Below are positions 25,990-34,166 of a stretch of DNA of 64,000 bases, one piece after another. Position 1 is the stretch's first letter; every line of letters starts with the position of its first letter. Under the pieces are notes generated by a model that had not been told where the DNA came from, ran no database searches, and saw only the letters and a list, made by a program, of their open reading frames with translations. This DNA comes from Streptomyces fuscichromogenes (GTDB taxonomy: Bacteria; Actinomycetota; Actinomycetes; Streptomycetales; Streptomycetaceae): positions 301,316-365,315 of the forward strand of contig NZ_BMML01000009.1 of assembly GCF_014645815.1 (NCBI RefSeq), given 5' to 3'. Position numbers and translations under genes: made by a program.

Positions 25990-25995
25990 TACCGT
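25990..25995 (+). promoter_or_regulatory. -10 element TACCGT for leaderless sepX
   Basis: TACCGT is followed by 7 bases and the GTG at 26003. The intervening GTGAGGC is too close to the start to serve as a normal ribosome binding site. Confidence 0.55.
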
Positions 25996-26002
25996 GTGAG
26001 GC

Positions 26003-27370
26003 GTGAGCAGCAGCGGCCTCATCTACGCAGTCATCGTCGGGGCCTGGGCCGCCTACTTGGTGCCGATGTGGCTCCGTAGGCAGGACGAGCTGAACGAGGC
26101 TCGTCCGACGGAACGCTTCAGCACCGCCATCCGGCTGCTGTCCGGACGGGCGGGGATGGAGCGCCGGTACGCCAAGGACCTGCGGGCGCGCTCCGCCTCG
26201 GAGGGGGAGCAGGACGCCGGAGATCCGGACGCCGTCACCGACTCGGTGGACGTCCGGGCCTTCGCCATGGCTCCGACCCGCCGTCAGGTCCGGGCGGACG
26301 TGGAGCCGGAGGCGACCGGGCGCCAGGAACCGGCGCGCGACCACGCCGTCGCGCCGGCGGCCAAGTCCCCGTCCGCGCCGCCCCGTCAGACGGGCGCCAC
26401 GCCCGCCCCGGCACCGGCGTCCGCCTCGGTATCGGCCCCGGCCCCGGTATCCACCTCTACGTCGGCCCCCAAGTCGGCTTCCGCGTCGGCCCCCAAGTCG
26501 GCTTCCGCGCCCGCTTCCAAGTCGGCTTCCGCGCCCGCGCGCAAGCAGGTTCCGGCCGCACGGCGCGCGCCCTCCGCGCAGGCGGCCGCGGAACGCGCCC
26601 GGCGCTCGAAGGCGCTCGCCCGCCGTCGGCGCACCACCGTCCTGCTCTTCGTCGCGTTCACCCTGGGCGCGATCGTCGCCGCGGTCGGGGGACTCGCGTT
26701 CCTGTGGGCACCCGGCGTGCCCGCCCTCATGCTCAGCGCCTACATCGCCTACCTGCGCGCACAGGAACGGCGGCGCTTCGCCTATCAGATGGACCGGCGT
26801 CAGGCCGAGGTCGCCGCACAGCGGTTGCGGGAGCGCCAGCCGCGCCGCCGCCCGGTCCTCGACCCCGGGGCCGGCGCGGACGAACCGGAGGAAGGACCAG
26901 AGACCGGGACCGACACCGGCCTGTCCGCGCTCGCCGCCGACCGGCGCGCCCTCGTCGAGCAGACCGACCACGCCGAGTGGGTCGACCAGCAGCGCGAGCG
27001 GCAGCGGCGCCCCGGGCACGGGGACAGCTGGGACCCGGTCCCGGTGCCCCTGCCGACGTACGTGACCGCGCCGGTCGCGCCGCGTGCCACCTCCGACGTG
27101 GACCTCGGGGCGCCGGACGCGTGGAGCTCGGCGCGCTCCAGCACCGTCACGCCGGAGCAGGAGACCAGGCCGGCGGCGCCGGAGGCCGAGGCGGAGGAGC
27201 CGGTGTCCGACGCCGACGCCGATGCCGACGCGGACGCCGACGAGAAGGCGGCGGACGGCCGGACCGACGCCCGCCGCGCGGCCTCCGCCCGCCGGGCACG
27301 CGAGCGCGGCCGCACCCCCCTCTTCGACCAGTACGAGGACGGCGACCGTCCGCTCGCGGCCAACGAATGA
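26003..27370 (+). CDS. sepX: Divisome membrane protein SepX/GlpR
   Basis: 455 residues from GTG 26003. The N-terminal helix SSSGLIYAVIVGAWAAYLVPMWLRR is followed by RQDELNEARPTERFSTAIR, which is the SepX/GlpR signature. A long Ala/Pro/Ser-rich low-complexity region (about 90-185) precedes a pair of membrane helices (about 212-255) and an acidic C-terminal tail with an Asp-Ala repeat. SepX stabilises FtsZ rings in Streptomyces, and its corynebacterial relative GlpR is the membrane receptor of the MoeA-like Glp. The gene ends 81 bases before tRNA-Ala. Confidence 0.88.
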   Translation: MSSSGLIYAVIVGAWAAYLVPMWLRRQDELNEARPTERFSTAIRLLSGRAGMERRYAKDLRARSASEGEQDAGDPDAVTDSVDVRAFAMAPTRRQVRADVEPEATGRQEPARDHAVAPAAKSPSAPPRQTGATPAPAPASASVSAPAPVSTSTSAPKSASASAPKSASAPASKSASAPARKQVPAARRAPSAQAAAERARRSKALARRRRTTVLLFVAFTLGAIVAAVGGLAFLWAPGVPALMLSAYIAYLRAQERRRFAYQMDRRQAEVAAQRLRERQPRRRPVLDPGAGADEPEEGPETGTDTGLSALAADRRALVEQTDHAEWVDQQRERQRRPGHGDSWDPVPVPLPTYVTAPVAPRATSDVDLGAPDAWSSARSSTVTPEQETRPAAPEAEAEEPVSDADADADADADEKAADGRTDARRAASARRARERGRTPLFDQYEDGDRPLAANE

Positions 27371-27451
27371 CCAGAGGACGAGGACGCTGACCAGTCAGGG
27401 AACGGATTTCCAAGCACCCCGACGGGGATGCTAGAGTTTCACTCGTTGCAA

Positions 27452-27525
27452 GGGCCTGTGGCGCAGTCCGGTAGCGCACCTCGTTCGCATCGAGGGGGCC
27501 AGGGGTTCAAATCCCCTCAGGTCCA
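27452..27525 (+). tRNA. tRNA-Ala (anticodon CGC)
   Basis: 74 bases. The acceptor stem GGGCCTG pairs with CAGGTCC (one G-U) and the discriminator is A. The anticodon arm CCTCG/CGAGG encloses TTCGCAT, giving anticodon CGC for the codon GCG. The T arm has GGGGTTCAAATCCCC. CCA is not encoded. The two unrecognised genes downstream raise the possibility that an element once used this tRNA as a target, but I find no second copy of its 3' end in the window. Confidence 0.95.
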
Positions 27526-28113
27526 CTGCACGACCGTTCTTGAGTTCACTCGGGAACAGTCGACGAGATCCCGCCGATCTTCTGATCGGTCGGGATCTTT
27601 GTCGTTTCCGGGGTCTGTTCGGGGCTGTTCGGCGTGGTGGATGGCGGCGGTCCCTGGCGGTCTTGAGGTCGCCGGCGGCGTTCGCGGGCAGGGTGATGTC
27701 GGATTTGCCGCAGACGGCGGAAAGTTCGTCGTCGGGTGGCCGGGTGCGCCGTTCGTCCCGGGGCAGCCGGGTGGTGGGCCTGACGAGAGCGTCGACGCCG
27801 TGCGCCTGGGCGAGTGGTCAACGACGTTCGGGCCGTGGACGCCTGACGGCTCGCCCTGGATGTTGTTCCAGAACCGGTGGCGGGCTACGGCGTCCCGAGT
27901 TCCGGGTCCCGGTGCCGCCCTCGCGCGCCCGGAAGACTCGGCGTCCCCCGCGCCGGGGGATGCCGACGGGCCACCGGCCCGATACAGCCAGGTCATGGCA
28001 TGCGACATGGCGCGGCAGGTTCTGCGCGATCGCGCGCCATTTCCGGCAGGACCGCGCCGTCGCGATGTTTCTAACCTGGCGCCACGTAACCGGGCGGTGG
28101 AAGGGGCTGTCGC
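27526..28113. other. Non-coding stretch after tRNA-Ala
   Basis: 588 bases. It begins with a bulged hairpin that can terminate the tRNA transcript. I see no gene with credible codon use; frames on both strands are low in plausibility. It may hold decayed remains of an integrated element, but no integrase fragment is recognisable. Confidence 0.5.
27567..27600 (+). terminator. Terminator of tRNA-Ala
   Basis: GATCCCGCCGAT (27567-27578) pairs with ATCGGTCGGGATC (27585-27597) with one bulged base, followed by TTTGTCGTTT. It lies 42 bases after the tRNA. Confidence 0.7.
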
Positions 28114-29202
28114 GTGGCCGTGGAGCGCGAGAACATCGAGACACTCATGCGATGGCTCGCCGACGGCAGCCCCGCGCGATCCGCCCACGCCGGGGCCGAC
28201 GCCCTCGTGGAGAAGCTGGCGGCCGTGGTCTTCGGCGGCGAGTGGGCGTGGCCCGACCGTGCCGACCAGGCCGACGTCTATCGGGACCGCATGCGCGACT
28301 GGTTCACCGGCGACTCCGGTCACGAAGACCAGTTCACCGAGCTCACCGCGCCGGACGCGGACCCCGGCATGTTCATCGACTGGTTCCTGCCCGTGGTCGT
28401 GGAGCGGGAGGGCCGGGAGGTACGGGACGCGGCGGGGCAGCCGGAGGACGGCGAGCGGGAGACCGGGTGGGCCAACCCGAACTTCGACGGGACCCCGGGC
28501 ACCGAGTTCTACCGAGCGGACGAGGCCACGGGCGAGTACCTGTACGCGTCGCGGGAGGCCGGCCCCGACTGGGCGGCCTACGACGAGCGCCGCTACCTTG
28601 AGCCGGCCAGGGACGACAGCTACGGACTCGACTGCCGCTACGACCGCAGGGACGGGGTCTACGAGTGGTACGACGAAGCCTCGGGCACCTGGGAGGACCA
28701 GGCCTGGGCCGACGAGTACACCGCTCGCGGTGACGACGGCACCGGCAACGCCGCGGACCGCTCGGAGGCGGTCTGGGACGACAACTGGCGGATGTTCTAC
28801 CGGCTCGACCTCGACGGGGTCTATCAGTACGCCGACGCCCGGTCCCCCGGGGACCAGCCGAGTGGGTGCGGCGACGTGTGGCTGACCGCCGAGCAGGCAC
28901 AGCAGCGGGTCATCCCGGTCCATCTGATACCCGGCTGGCACGGCCTCCAGGGTGAGTCCTGGGCGCGGGACTGGTACGCCCTGCCCGACGGGGCAGGCGG
29001 CTACAGGTATCTCCACTCGCCTGGCCGTACGCCGGACGCCGGTGAGGACGGGTGGAGCCAGGTTCCCCCGGCGCCGCCCCTGGAGCTGACCTCCGAACAG
29101 GAGGAAGTGATCGCTTCCATGGGGTTCACCCTCGATGAGGCGGCCGAAGCGATCGAAGCCTTCACCCAGGCCCTCAGCGCGTGGGGCGTGCCCGAGGCAT
29201 GA
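28114..29202 (+). CDS. Unrecognised acidic, aromatic-rich protein
   Basis: 362 residues from GTG 28114 with AAGGGG upstream. After a helical N-terminus (about 1-90) comes a long region rich in Tyr, Trp and Asp with loosely repeated units such as YDRRDGVYEWYDEASGTW (near 175) and YRLDLDGVYQYADA (near 230), suggesting beta-strand repeats. The last 35 residues include EEVIASMGFTLDEAAEAIEA, which resembles a UBA-type three-helix motif; I offer that only as resemblance. No signal peptide or membrane helix. I do not recognise the family. The gene downstream, 54 bases on, may be its partner. Confidence 0.7.
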   Translation: MAVERENIETLMRWLADGSPARSAHAGADALVEKLAAVVFGGEWAWPDRADQADVYRDRMRDWFTGDSGHEDQFTELTAPDADPGMFIDWFLPVVVEREGREVRDAAGQPEDGERETGWANPNFDGTPGTEFYRADEATGEYLYASREAGPDWAAYDERRYLEPARDDSYGLDCRYDRRDGVYEWYDEASGTWEDQAWADEYTARGDDGTGNAADRSEAVWDDNWRMFYRLDLDGVYQYADARSPGDQPSGCGDVWLTAEQAQQRVIPVHLIPGWHGLQGESWARDWYALPDGAGGYRYLHSPGRTPDAGEDGWSQVPPAPPLELTSEQEEVIASMGFTLDEAAEAIEAFTQALSAWGVPEA

Positions 29203-29256
29203 CCGACCGCGGATCCGTCAAGCGGACCCGACGAACCGATGAAAGGCCTGATCACC

Positions 29257-30363
29257 ATGTCGTTTGCAAGCTGGCCGCCAAAGCAGGCGGACGACCGGAA
29301 AGCGAAGGGGAAACCGAAGGAGAAGCCGAAGGGGAGTGAACTGATCGAGGAGGTGCAAAAGGCCACGGCGGCGCTTCTGGGAGGCGAGCTGAGCATTGAG
29401 AACGTCAGAGAAGGGAAAGACGCCTGTGACAACATCCGCAGGAAAATAAGAGAAGCCGGAGTCCCGGCGGCGATGCTGTCCCGGGCGGAGGCCGCACTGA
29501 ATACTCTCGATGCCGTGGTCGCTGAAACACGGGAGAACGTTGCCGCGGCCGCGGCTGCGCTCAAGGTCGAGATCGCGAAAGAAGTGCCCGCTCGCCTGGC
29601 GCGGATCGCCGCCGTGAAAAGAGAGCTCAATGCTGTGAGCGGCAGGCTGTTCGAGGAGAGCGAGAAGGAAAACAAGAGGGGAGGCGGAAAGGAAGGCCAG
29701 AGCTTTTATCGTGAGAACGAAGACGGGAAAGCCATCACCAGCGCGTTTGTGGATTTGGGGCATCTGGAAAGGGATGCCGGAGACCTGATCGGTCGCGAGT
29801 TCGAAGGGCGCCTGGGGCGCGTCGCCGAACTGCTGGCCAAGCACCGGGTGGTCGTGCCCGAAGACCCTGAGGCCAAGATCAGGCCGAGCGAAGAAGCCCA
29901 GCCCTTGCCGAAGTCGGATCGATATGCATTCTTGCACCCGAAAAAGCAGCATGAATACGATGTGACCTACGGTCGCGTCACGGGCGCACTGCAGGAGGCC
30001 TGGAGCAGCGGTGGCGGCAGGCTGGGCGCAAGGCCGCAGGCGGACTTGGAGGTTACCGTGTCCGGCCTCATGCGGAATGTCGGGTCAGAACGATTCGGTA
30101 ACCTCGGGACGAACACCACCACAAACCTTCCGGTCATCCTCAGGAGGAGACTGGCGGAGGCGGAGCGTCGCGGATACGACCTCCACTACGACCATGACTC
30201 CGGCGAGGGCAGGGAGGGCAGTGTCGCGTACGCGGTTTTCGAATTGGCTTTCATTGATCTGAGCCTGCAGCAGAGCAATGGCGCGTATCTGGCGGATCGC
30301 AATCCGAACACCAATGTCCTGGGGGGCTCTGAACAGCCGTCGAGAGGCCCTGGGCAGGGCTGA
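29257..30363 (+). CDS. Unrecognised protein with coiled-coil N-terminal half
   Basis: 368 residues from ATG 29257; an in-frame ATG at 29239 is a possible alternative. Residues about 20-160 are Lys/Glu/Ala-rich and helical, with probable coiled coil (ALNTLDAVVAETRENVAAAA). The C-terminal half is more globular, with KSDRYAFLHPKKQHEYDVTY near 222-241 and RRGYDLHYDHDSGEGREGS near 310-330. GC content and codon use are lower than in neighbours, a sign of acquisition. No domain is recognised. It may be a structural or secreted-substrate protein; I cannot say. Confidence 0.65.
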   Translation: MSFASWPPKQADDRKAKGKPKEKPKGSELIEEVQKATAALLGGELSIENVREGKDACDNIRRKIREAGVPAAMLSRAEAALNTLDAVVAETRENVAAAAAALKVEIAKEVPARLARIAAVKRELNAVSGRLFEESEKENKRGGGKEGQSFYRENEDGKAITSAFVDLGHLERDAGDLIGREFEGRLGRVAELLAKHRVVVPEDPEAKIRPSEEAQPLPKSDRYAFLHPKKQHEYDVTYGRVTGALQEAWSSGGGRLGARPQADLEVTVSGLMRNVGSERFGNLGTNTTTNLPVILRRRLAEAERRGYDLHYDHDSGEGREGSVAYAVFELAFIDLSLQQSNGAYLADRNPNTNVLGGSEQPSRGPGQG

Positions 30364-30408
30364 ATGTCGCGCCGGTCCACCAGATGCCGCCCGCCGGGCC
30401 CTGCCGGC

Positions 30409-30909
30409 TCACAGGTCCGCCGGCGTGTCCGGTCGCAGGGTCTTGGCGAAGCAGCGGCTCGACTCGTAGTGCCGGTAGTAGCCGAACTTGATGCACGGCT
30501 CGTAGCCGCTGGAGGTGTACAGGGCGATCGCCTCGGGCTGCTTGGTGCCGGTCTCCAGGACCATGCGGAGGCGGCCGGCCGTGCGGGCGTCGTCCTCCAG
30601 GGCCGTGAGCATGCGGCGGGCCAGGCCCCGGCCGCGCATCCCCTCGATGACGAACATGCGCTTGAGTTCGGCGTCGCCGTCCTCGTTGCCCTCGCCGTTC
30701 TCGTCCTGGCTGCGCCAGCCGCCGGTGGCCACCGGGCGGTCGGACTCGTCGTACGCGATCAGGTAGACGCCGTTCGGCGGCTCGAAGTCGGCCGTGTCGA
30801 GGACGGTGGCGTCGCCGCCGTCGCCGTAGCGCAGCTGGTACTCGGCCTGGACCTCGTCGTTCAGCTTGACGGCATCGGAGTGGTCGAAGGCAACAGGACG
30901 TATATTCAT
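30409..30909 (-). CDS. GNAT family N-acetyltransferase
   Basis: 166 residues from ATG 30909; another ATG three codons earlier (30918) is possible. The acetyl-CoA-binding motif is KRMFVIEGMRGRGLARRMLTALEDDA (about 86-111), preceded by PNGVYLIAYDESDRPVATGGW and followed by KQPEAIALYTSSGYEPCIKFGYY. These are typical of small-molecule or protein acetyltransferases; the substrate is unknown. The start codon lies in a 13-bp direct repeat, and the gene is divergent from exonuclease III. Confidence 0.88.
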   Translation of the reverse strand: MNIRPVAFDHSDAVKLNDEVQAEYQLRYGDGGDATVLDTADFEPPNGVYLIAYDESDRPVATGGWRSQDENGEGNEDGDAELKRMFVIEGMRGRGLARRMLTALEDDARTAGRLRMVLETGTKQPEAIALYTSSGYEPCIKFGYYRHYESSRCFAKTLRPDTPADL

Positions 30910-30931
30910 GTGATGCATCGTATATTCATGT
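30899..30931. repeat. 13-bp direct repeat duplicating the GNAT start region
   Basis: CGTATATTCATGT occurs at 30899-30911 and 30919-30931, a 20-bp period. On the minus strand each copy contains ATGAATATACG, the first codons of the acetyltransferase, so the upstream copy encodes a seven-codon frame (MNIRCIT) whose stop overlaps the gene's own ATG. Confidence 0.85.
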
Positions 30932-30972
30932 AGGGAATGCGGTGGACATCCGGACTCCGTCCAGTGCGCCGG

Positions 30973-30978
30973 TATCGT
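30973..30978 (+). promoter_or_regulatory. -10 element TATCGT for leaderless exonuclease III gene
   Basis: TATCGT ends 6 bases before the GTG at 30985, with no ribosome binding site between. Confidence 0.55.
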
Positions 30979-30984
30979 TCCCGC

Positions 30985-31788
30985 GTGCTGACTGTGACCA
31001 CGGTGAATGTGAACGGACTGCGGGCCGCCGCGAAGAAGGGCTTTGTGGAGTGGCTCGCGGAGACCTCCGCGGACGTGCTCTGCCTCCAGGAAGTGCGCGC
31101 GGAGCCGCAGCAGCTCCCGGAAGAGGTGCGTGCGCCCGGCGGGTGGCACGTGGTGCACGCGCCCGCGGCCGCCAAGGGGCGCGCGGGCGTCTCCCTGTAC
31201 ACCCGGCGTGAGCCGGACCGTGTGCGCATCGGCTTCGGCTCGGCCGAGTTCGACGCGAGCGGGCGCTACGTCGAGGCCGACCTGCCCGGTGTGACCGTCG
31301 CCTCCCTCTATCTCCCCTCCGGGGAGGTGGGCACCGAGCGGCAGGACGAGAAGTACCGGTTCATGGCCGAGTTCCTGGTCCATCTGAAGGAGCTGCGCGA
31401 GCGGGCCGCCGCCGACGGGCGCGAGGTCGTCGTCTGCGGCGACTGGAACATCGCCCACCGGCAGGCCGACCTGAAGAACTGGCGCGGCAACACCAGGAAC
31501 TCCGGCTTCCTCCCGGAGGAGCGGGAGTGGCTCGGCAAGGTCCTGGACCCGGCCGACGGCGGCTATGTCGACGTCGTGCGGGCGCTGCACCCGGACGTCG
31601 AGGGGCCGTACTCCTGGTGGTCGTACCGGGGGCGGGCCTTCGACAACGATTCAGGGTGGCGCATCGACCACCAGCTGGCCACGGCCGGGCTCGCGGCCAG
31701 GGCGGTGAAGGGTTTCGTGGAGCGCGCGGCCACGCACGCGGAGCGCTGGTCGGACCACGCGCCGGTCACCGTCGTGTACGACCTCTGA
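30985..31788 (+). CDS. xth: Exodeoxyribonuclease III (AP endonuclease)
   Basis: 267 residues from GTG 30985. All parts of the Exo III active site are visible: VNVNGLRAAAKKGF near the start, the metal-binding Glu in LCLQEVRAE, GDWNIAHRQADLKNW (about 150), WRIDHQLAT with the Asp (about 229) and the catalytic His in SDHAPVTVVYDL at the end. It repairs abasic sites and degrades duplex DNA from 3' ends. The start is chosen because of the promoter box and because upstream residues are not family-like. Confidence 0.95.
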   Translation: MLTVTTVNVNGLRAAAKKGFVEWLAETSADVLCLQEVRAEPQQLPEEVRAPGGWHVVHAPAAAKGRAGVSLYTRREPDRVRIGFGSAEFDASGRYVEADLPGVTVASLYLPSGEVGTERQDEKYRFMAEFLVHLKELRERAAADGREVVVCGDWNIAHRQADLKNWRGNTRNSGFLPEEREWLGKVLDPADGGYVDVVRALHPDVEGPYSWWSYRGRAFDNDSGWRIDHQLATAGLAARAVKGFVERAATHAERWSDHAPVTVVYDL

Positions 31789-31791
31789 CCG

Positions 31792-32493
31792 TCACGGCCG
31801 CTTGCGCAGCCGGCGGTCCAGGGCCAGGGAGATCTCTGCCTCCACCACGCTGCGGGCCAGCGGGCGCAGGCGTTCCAGGTCCTCCTCGGGGCCGTGGCGC
31901 AGGACGAGTTCGGCGAAGAGGTCGGCGAGGGCGTCGGCGTGTTCGTGGACGCTGCGGCCGGCCGCCAGGACCTCCGCGAGCGGGAAGCCCTCGCGGACCA
32001 GGGCCGAGGAGGCGTCCAGCAGGCGGCGGCTGATGTGGACGATGTCGTCGCCGTCGGTGCCGAGGTAGCCGAGGTCCATGGCGGCGGCGAGGTTCTCCGG
32101 GGTCACCTCGCCCTCGAAGCGGGCGGCGAGCTCCTCGGGGGTCAGGCGGACCGGCTCCTCCTCGGTGGGGGTGTCGACGCCGATCAGGTCGGCGACGTTG
32201 CGGCCCTGGTCGAGGGCTTCCGCGAGCTCCGCGATGCCGTTCAGGGTGTGGCCGCGTTCCAGGAGCGCCGAGATCGTGCGCAGCCGGGCCAGGTGGTGGT
32301 CGTCGTACCAGGCGATACGGCCCTCGCGGCGGGGCGGCGGGATCAGCTTGCGTTCGCGGTAGAAGCGCAGGGTGCGCACGGTGATGCCGGCCAGCCCGGC
32401 CAGCTCCTCCATGCGGTACTCGCGCGGGCCGGTGCCCGGTGCGAGGGGCCGGGTGTGGGCCGTGGAGGTCGCTCGTCCGCCGTCGTCCGTCAC
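31792..32493 (-). CDS. MerR family transcriptional regulator
   Basis: 233 residues from GTG 32493. The N-terminal winged helix reads YRMEELAGLAGITVRTLRFYRERKLI (about 26-51) then GRIAWYDDHHLARLRTISALLERG. The C-terminal effector part (about 110-230) is helical and not recognised. It converges with the exonuclease gene, ending 3 bases after that gene's stop, and is divergent from the Baeyer-Villiger operon, which it may control. A TAGGCT box 6 bases before the GTG suggests a leaderless mRNA. Confidence 0.9.
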   Translation of the reverse strand: MTDDGGRATSTAHTRPLAPGTGPREYRMEELAGLAGITVRTLRFYRERKLIPPPRREGRIAWYDDHHLARLRTISALLERGHTLNGIAELAEALDQGRNVADLIGVDTPTEEEPVRLTPEELAARFEGEVTPENLAAAMDLGYLGTDGDDIVHISRRLLDASSALVREGFPLAEVLAAGRSVHEHADALADLFAELVLRHGPEEDLERLRPLARSVVEAEISLALDRRLRKRP

Positions 32494-32499
32494 GTGCGC

Positions 32500-32505
32500 A
32501 GCCTA
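32500..32505 (-). promoter_or_regulatory. -10 element TAGGCT for the leaderless MerR gene
   Basis: On the minus strand TAGGCT is followed by GCGCAC and the GTG start. It lies in the shared region with the monooxygenase operon. Confidence 0.55.
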
Positions 32506-32627
32506 TGTTGTACCGCCGGTAACTTTCGCCCGTCCGACCCCTACCCATCGGTACGGAGCTGCTCTACAGTCCAACCGTGCCAGTGTTCACTGGCGCAATC
32601 GGGTTCGATGTGTGTGGAGGCTCCGGG

Positions 32628-34166
32628 ATGGCCCAGCACGAGCAGGTACGGGTGGCGGTGATCGGGTCCGGGTTCGGCGGGCTCGGCGCGGCCGTGCGGT
32701 TGCGCAGGGAGGGGATCACCGACTTCGTCGTCCTGGAGCGGGCCGGCGGTGTCGGTGGTACCTGGCGGGACAACAGCTATCCGGGGTGCGCCTGCGACGT
32801 GCCCTCCCACCTGTACTCCTTCTCCTTCGCGCCGAACCCCGACTGGCCGCGCACCTTCTCCGGCCAGGAGCACATCCGCGCCTATCTGGAGCACGTCGCC
32901 GACGTGTTCGGGCTCCGGCCCCACCTCCGCTTCGACGCCGAGGTCAAGCGGATGACCTGGGACGCGGAGGCGCTGCGCTGGGACATCGAGACCGCCGCCG
33001 GCTCCTTCTCCGCCGACGTCGTGGTCTCCGCCACCGGGCCGCTGTCCGACCCGAAGATCCCCGATGTCCCGGGGCTGGACTCCTTCCCCGGCAAGGTCTT
33101 CCACTCGGCCCGCTGGGACCACGACTACGACCTGCGCGGCAAGCGGGTCGCCATGGTCGGCACCGGCGCCTCCGCGATCCAGATCGTGCCCGCCGTGCAG
33201 CCCGAGGTCGCCCGTCTCACCCTCTTCCAGCGCACCCCGCCGTGGGTGATGCCCCGGGTGGACCGGGGCATCAGCGCCGCCGAGCGCCGGCTGCACCGCG
33301 CGCTGCCCTTCACCACCCAGGCGCGGCGCGGGCTCCTGTGGGGCATCCGGGAGCTCCAGGTCCAGGCGTTCACCAAGCGGCCCGACGAACTCGGCCTGGT
33401 GGAGAGCCTCGCCAAGCGGAACATGGCTCGCGCGATCAAGGACCCGGCGCTGCGCGCCAGGCTCACCCCGGACTACCGCATCGGCTGCAAGCGGATCCTG
33501 CTCTCCAGCGCCTACTACCCGGCGCTCGCACAGCCCAACGTGGACGTGGTGGCGAGCGGTCTGAGCGAGGTCCGCGGGTCGACGGTGGTGGCCGCCGACG
33601 GCACGTCCGCCGAGGTCGACGCGATCATCTTCGGCACCGGCTTCCACGTCACCGACATGCCCATCGCCGAGCGCGTCGTCGGGGCCGACGGGCGGACCCT
33701 CGCGGAATCCTGGAAGGGCGGCATGGAGGCGCTGCGCGGTGCCTCGGCCGCCGGGTTCCCCAACTGGATGACGATCATCGGGCCCAACACCGGGCTCGGG
33801 AACTCCTCCATGATCCTCATGATCGAGTCACAGCTGAACTACCTGGCCGACTACCTGCGCCAGCTCCGCGTCCTCGGCGGGCGCGCGGCCCTGGACGCCC
33901 GCCCGGGTGCCGTGGCCGCCTGGAACCACCGGGTCCAGGAGCGCATGAAGCGCACCGTGTGGAACACCGGCGGCTGCACCAGCTGGTACCTCGACGCGAA
34001 CGGCCGCAACACCACCATCTGGCCCGGTACGACCACGGAGTTCCGGCGGGCGACCCGGCGGGTGGACCTCGCGGAGTACGAGGTGATCCGCCCGCCCGTG
34101 CCCGGTGGCGGCGGCACCGGCGGCTCCGGCGGTGAGAAGGCCGTGGACGCGGAGGTGGGCGCGTGA
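32628..34166 (+). CDS. Flavin-containing Baeyer-Villiger-type monooxygenase
   Basis: 512 residues from ATG 32628 with GGAGG upstream. FAD binding is by VAVIGSGFGGLGAAVRLRR at the N-terminus and NADPH binding by VAMVGTGASAIQIVP (about 182-196). The segment FPGKVFHSARWDHDYDLRG is the Baeyer-Villiger fingerprint (FxGxxxHxxxWD form). Such enzymes insert oxygen next to a carbonyl, turning ketones into esters or lactones. It is the first of three coupled genes with a hydrolase and a dehydrogenase, suggesting ketone or terpenoid breakdown. Confidence 0.9.
   Translation: MAQHEQVRVAVIGSGFGGLGAAVRLRREGITDFVVLERAGGVGGTWRDNSYPGCACDVPSHLYSFSFAPNPDWPRTFSGQEHIRAYLEHVADVFGLRPHLRFDAEVKRMTWDAEALRWDIETAAGSFSADVVVSATGPLSDPKIPDVPGLDSFPGKVFHSARWDHDYDLRGKRVAMVGTGASAIQIVPAVQPEVARLTLFQRTPPWVMPRVDRGISAAERRLHRALPFTTQARRGLLWGIRELQVQAFTKRPDELGLVESLAKRNMARAIKDPALRARLTPDYRIGCKRILLSSAYYPALAQPNVDVVASGLSEVRGSTVVAADGTSAEVDAIIFGTGFHVTDMPIAERVVGADGRTLAESWKGGMEALRGASAAGFPNWMTIIGPNTGLGNSSMILMIESQLNYLADYLRQLRVLGGRAALDARPGAVAAWNHRVQERMKRTVWNTGGCTSWYLDANGRNTTIWPGTTTEFRRATRRVDLAEYEVIRPPVPGGGGTGGSGGEKAVDAEVGA

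Noticed and set aside
25873..26079. Short frame over the sepX start
   Set aside because: Shadow of the sepX promoter and start; no family features.
27452..27525. tRNA-Ala as attachment site of the 15-kb element
   Set aside because: The element ends lie in the EamA gene, and no second copy of the tRNA 3' end was found in the window.
27517..29016. 499-codon minus-strand frame after the tRNA
   Set aside because: It covers the plus-strand gene at 28114 and runs into the tRNA 3' end; no family resemblance and wrong codon bias.
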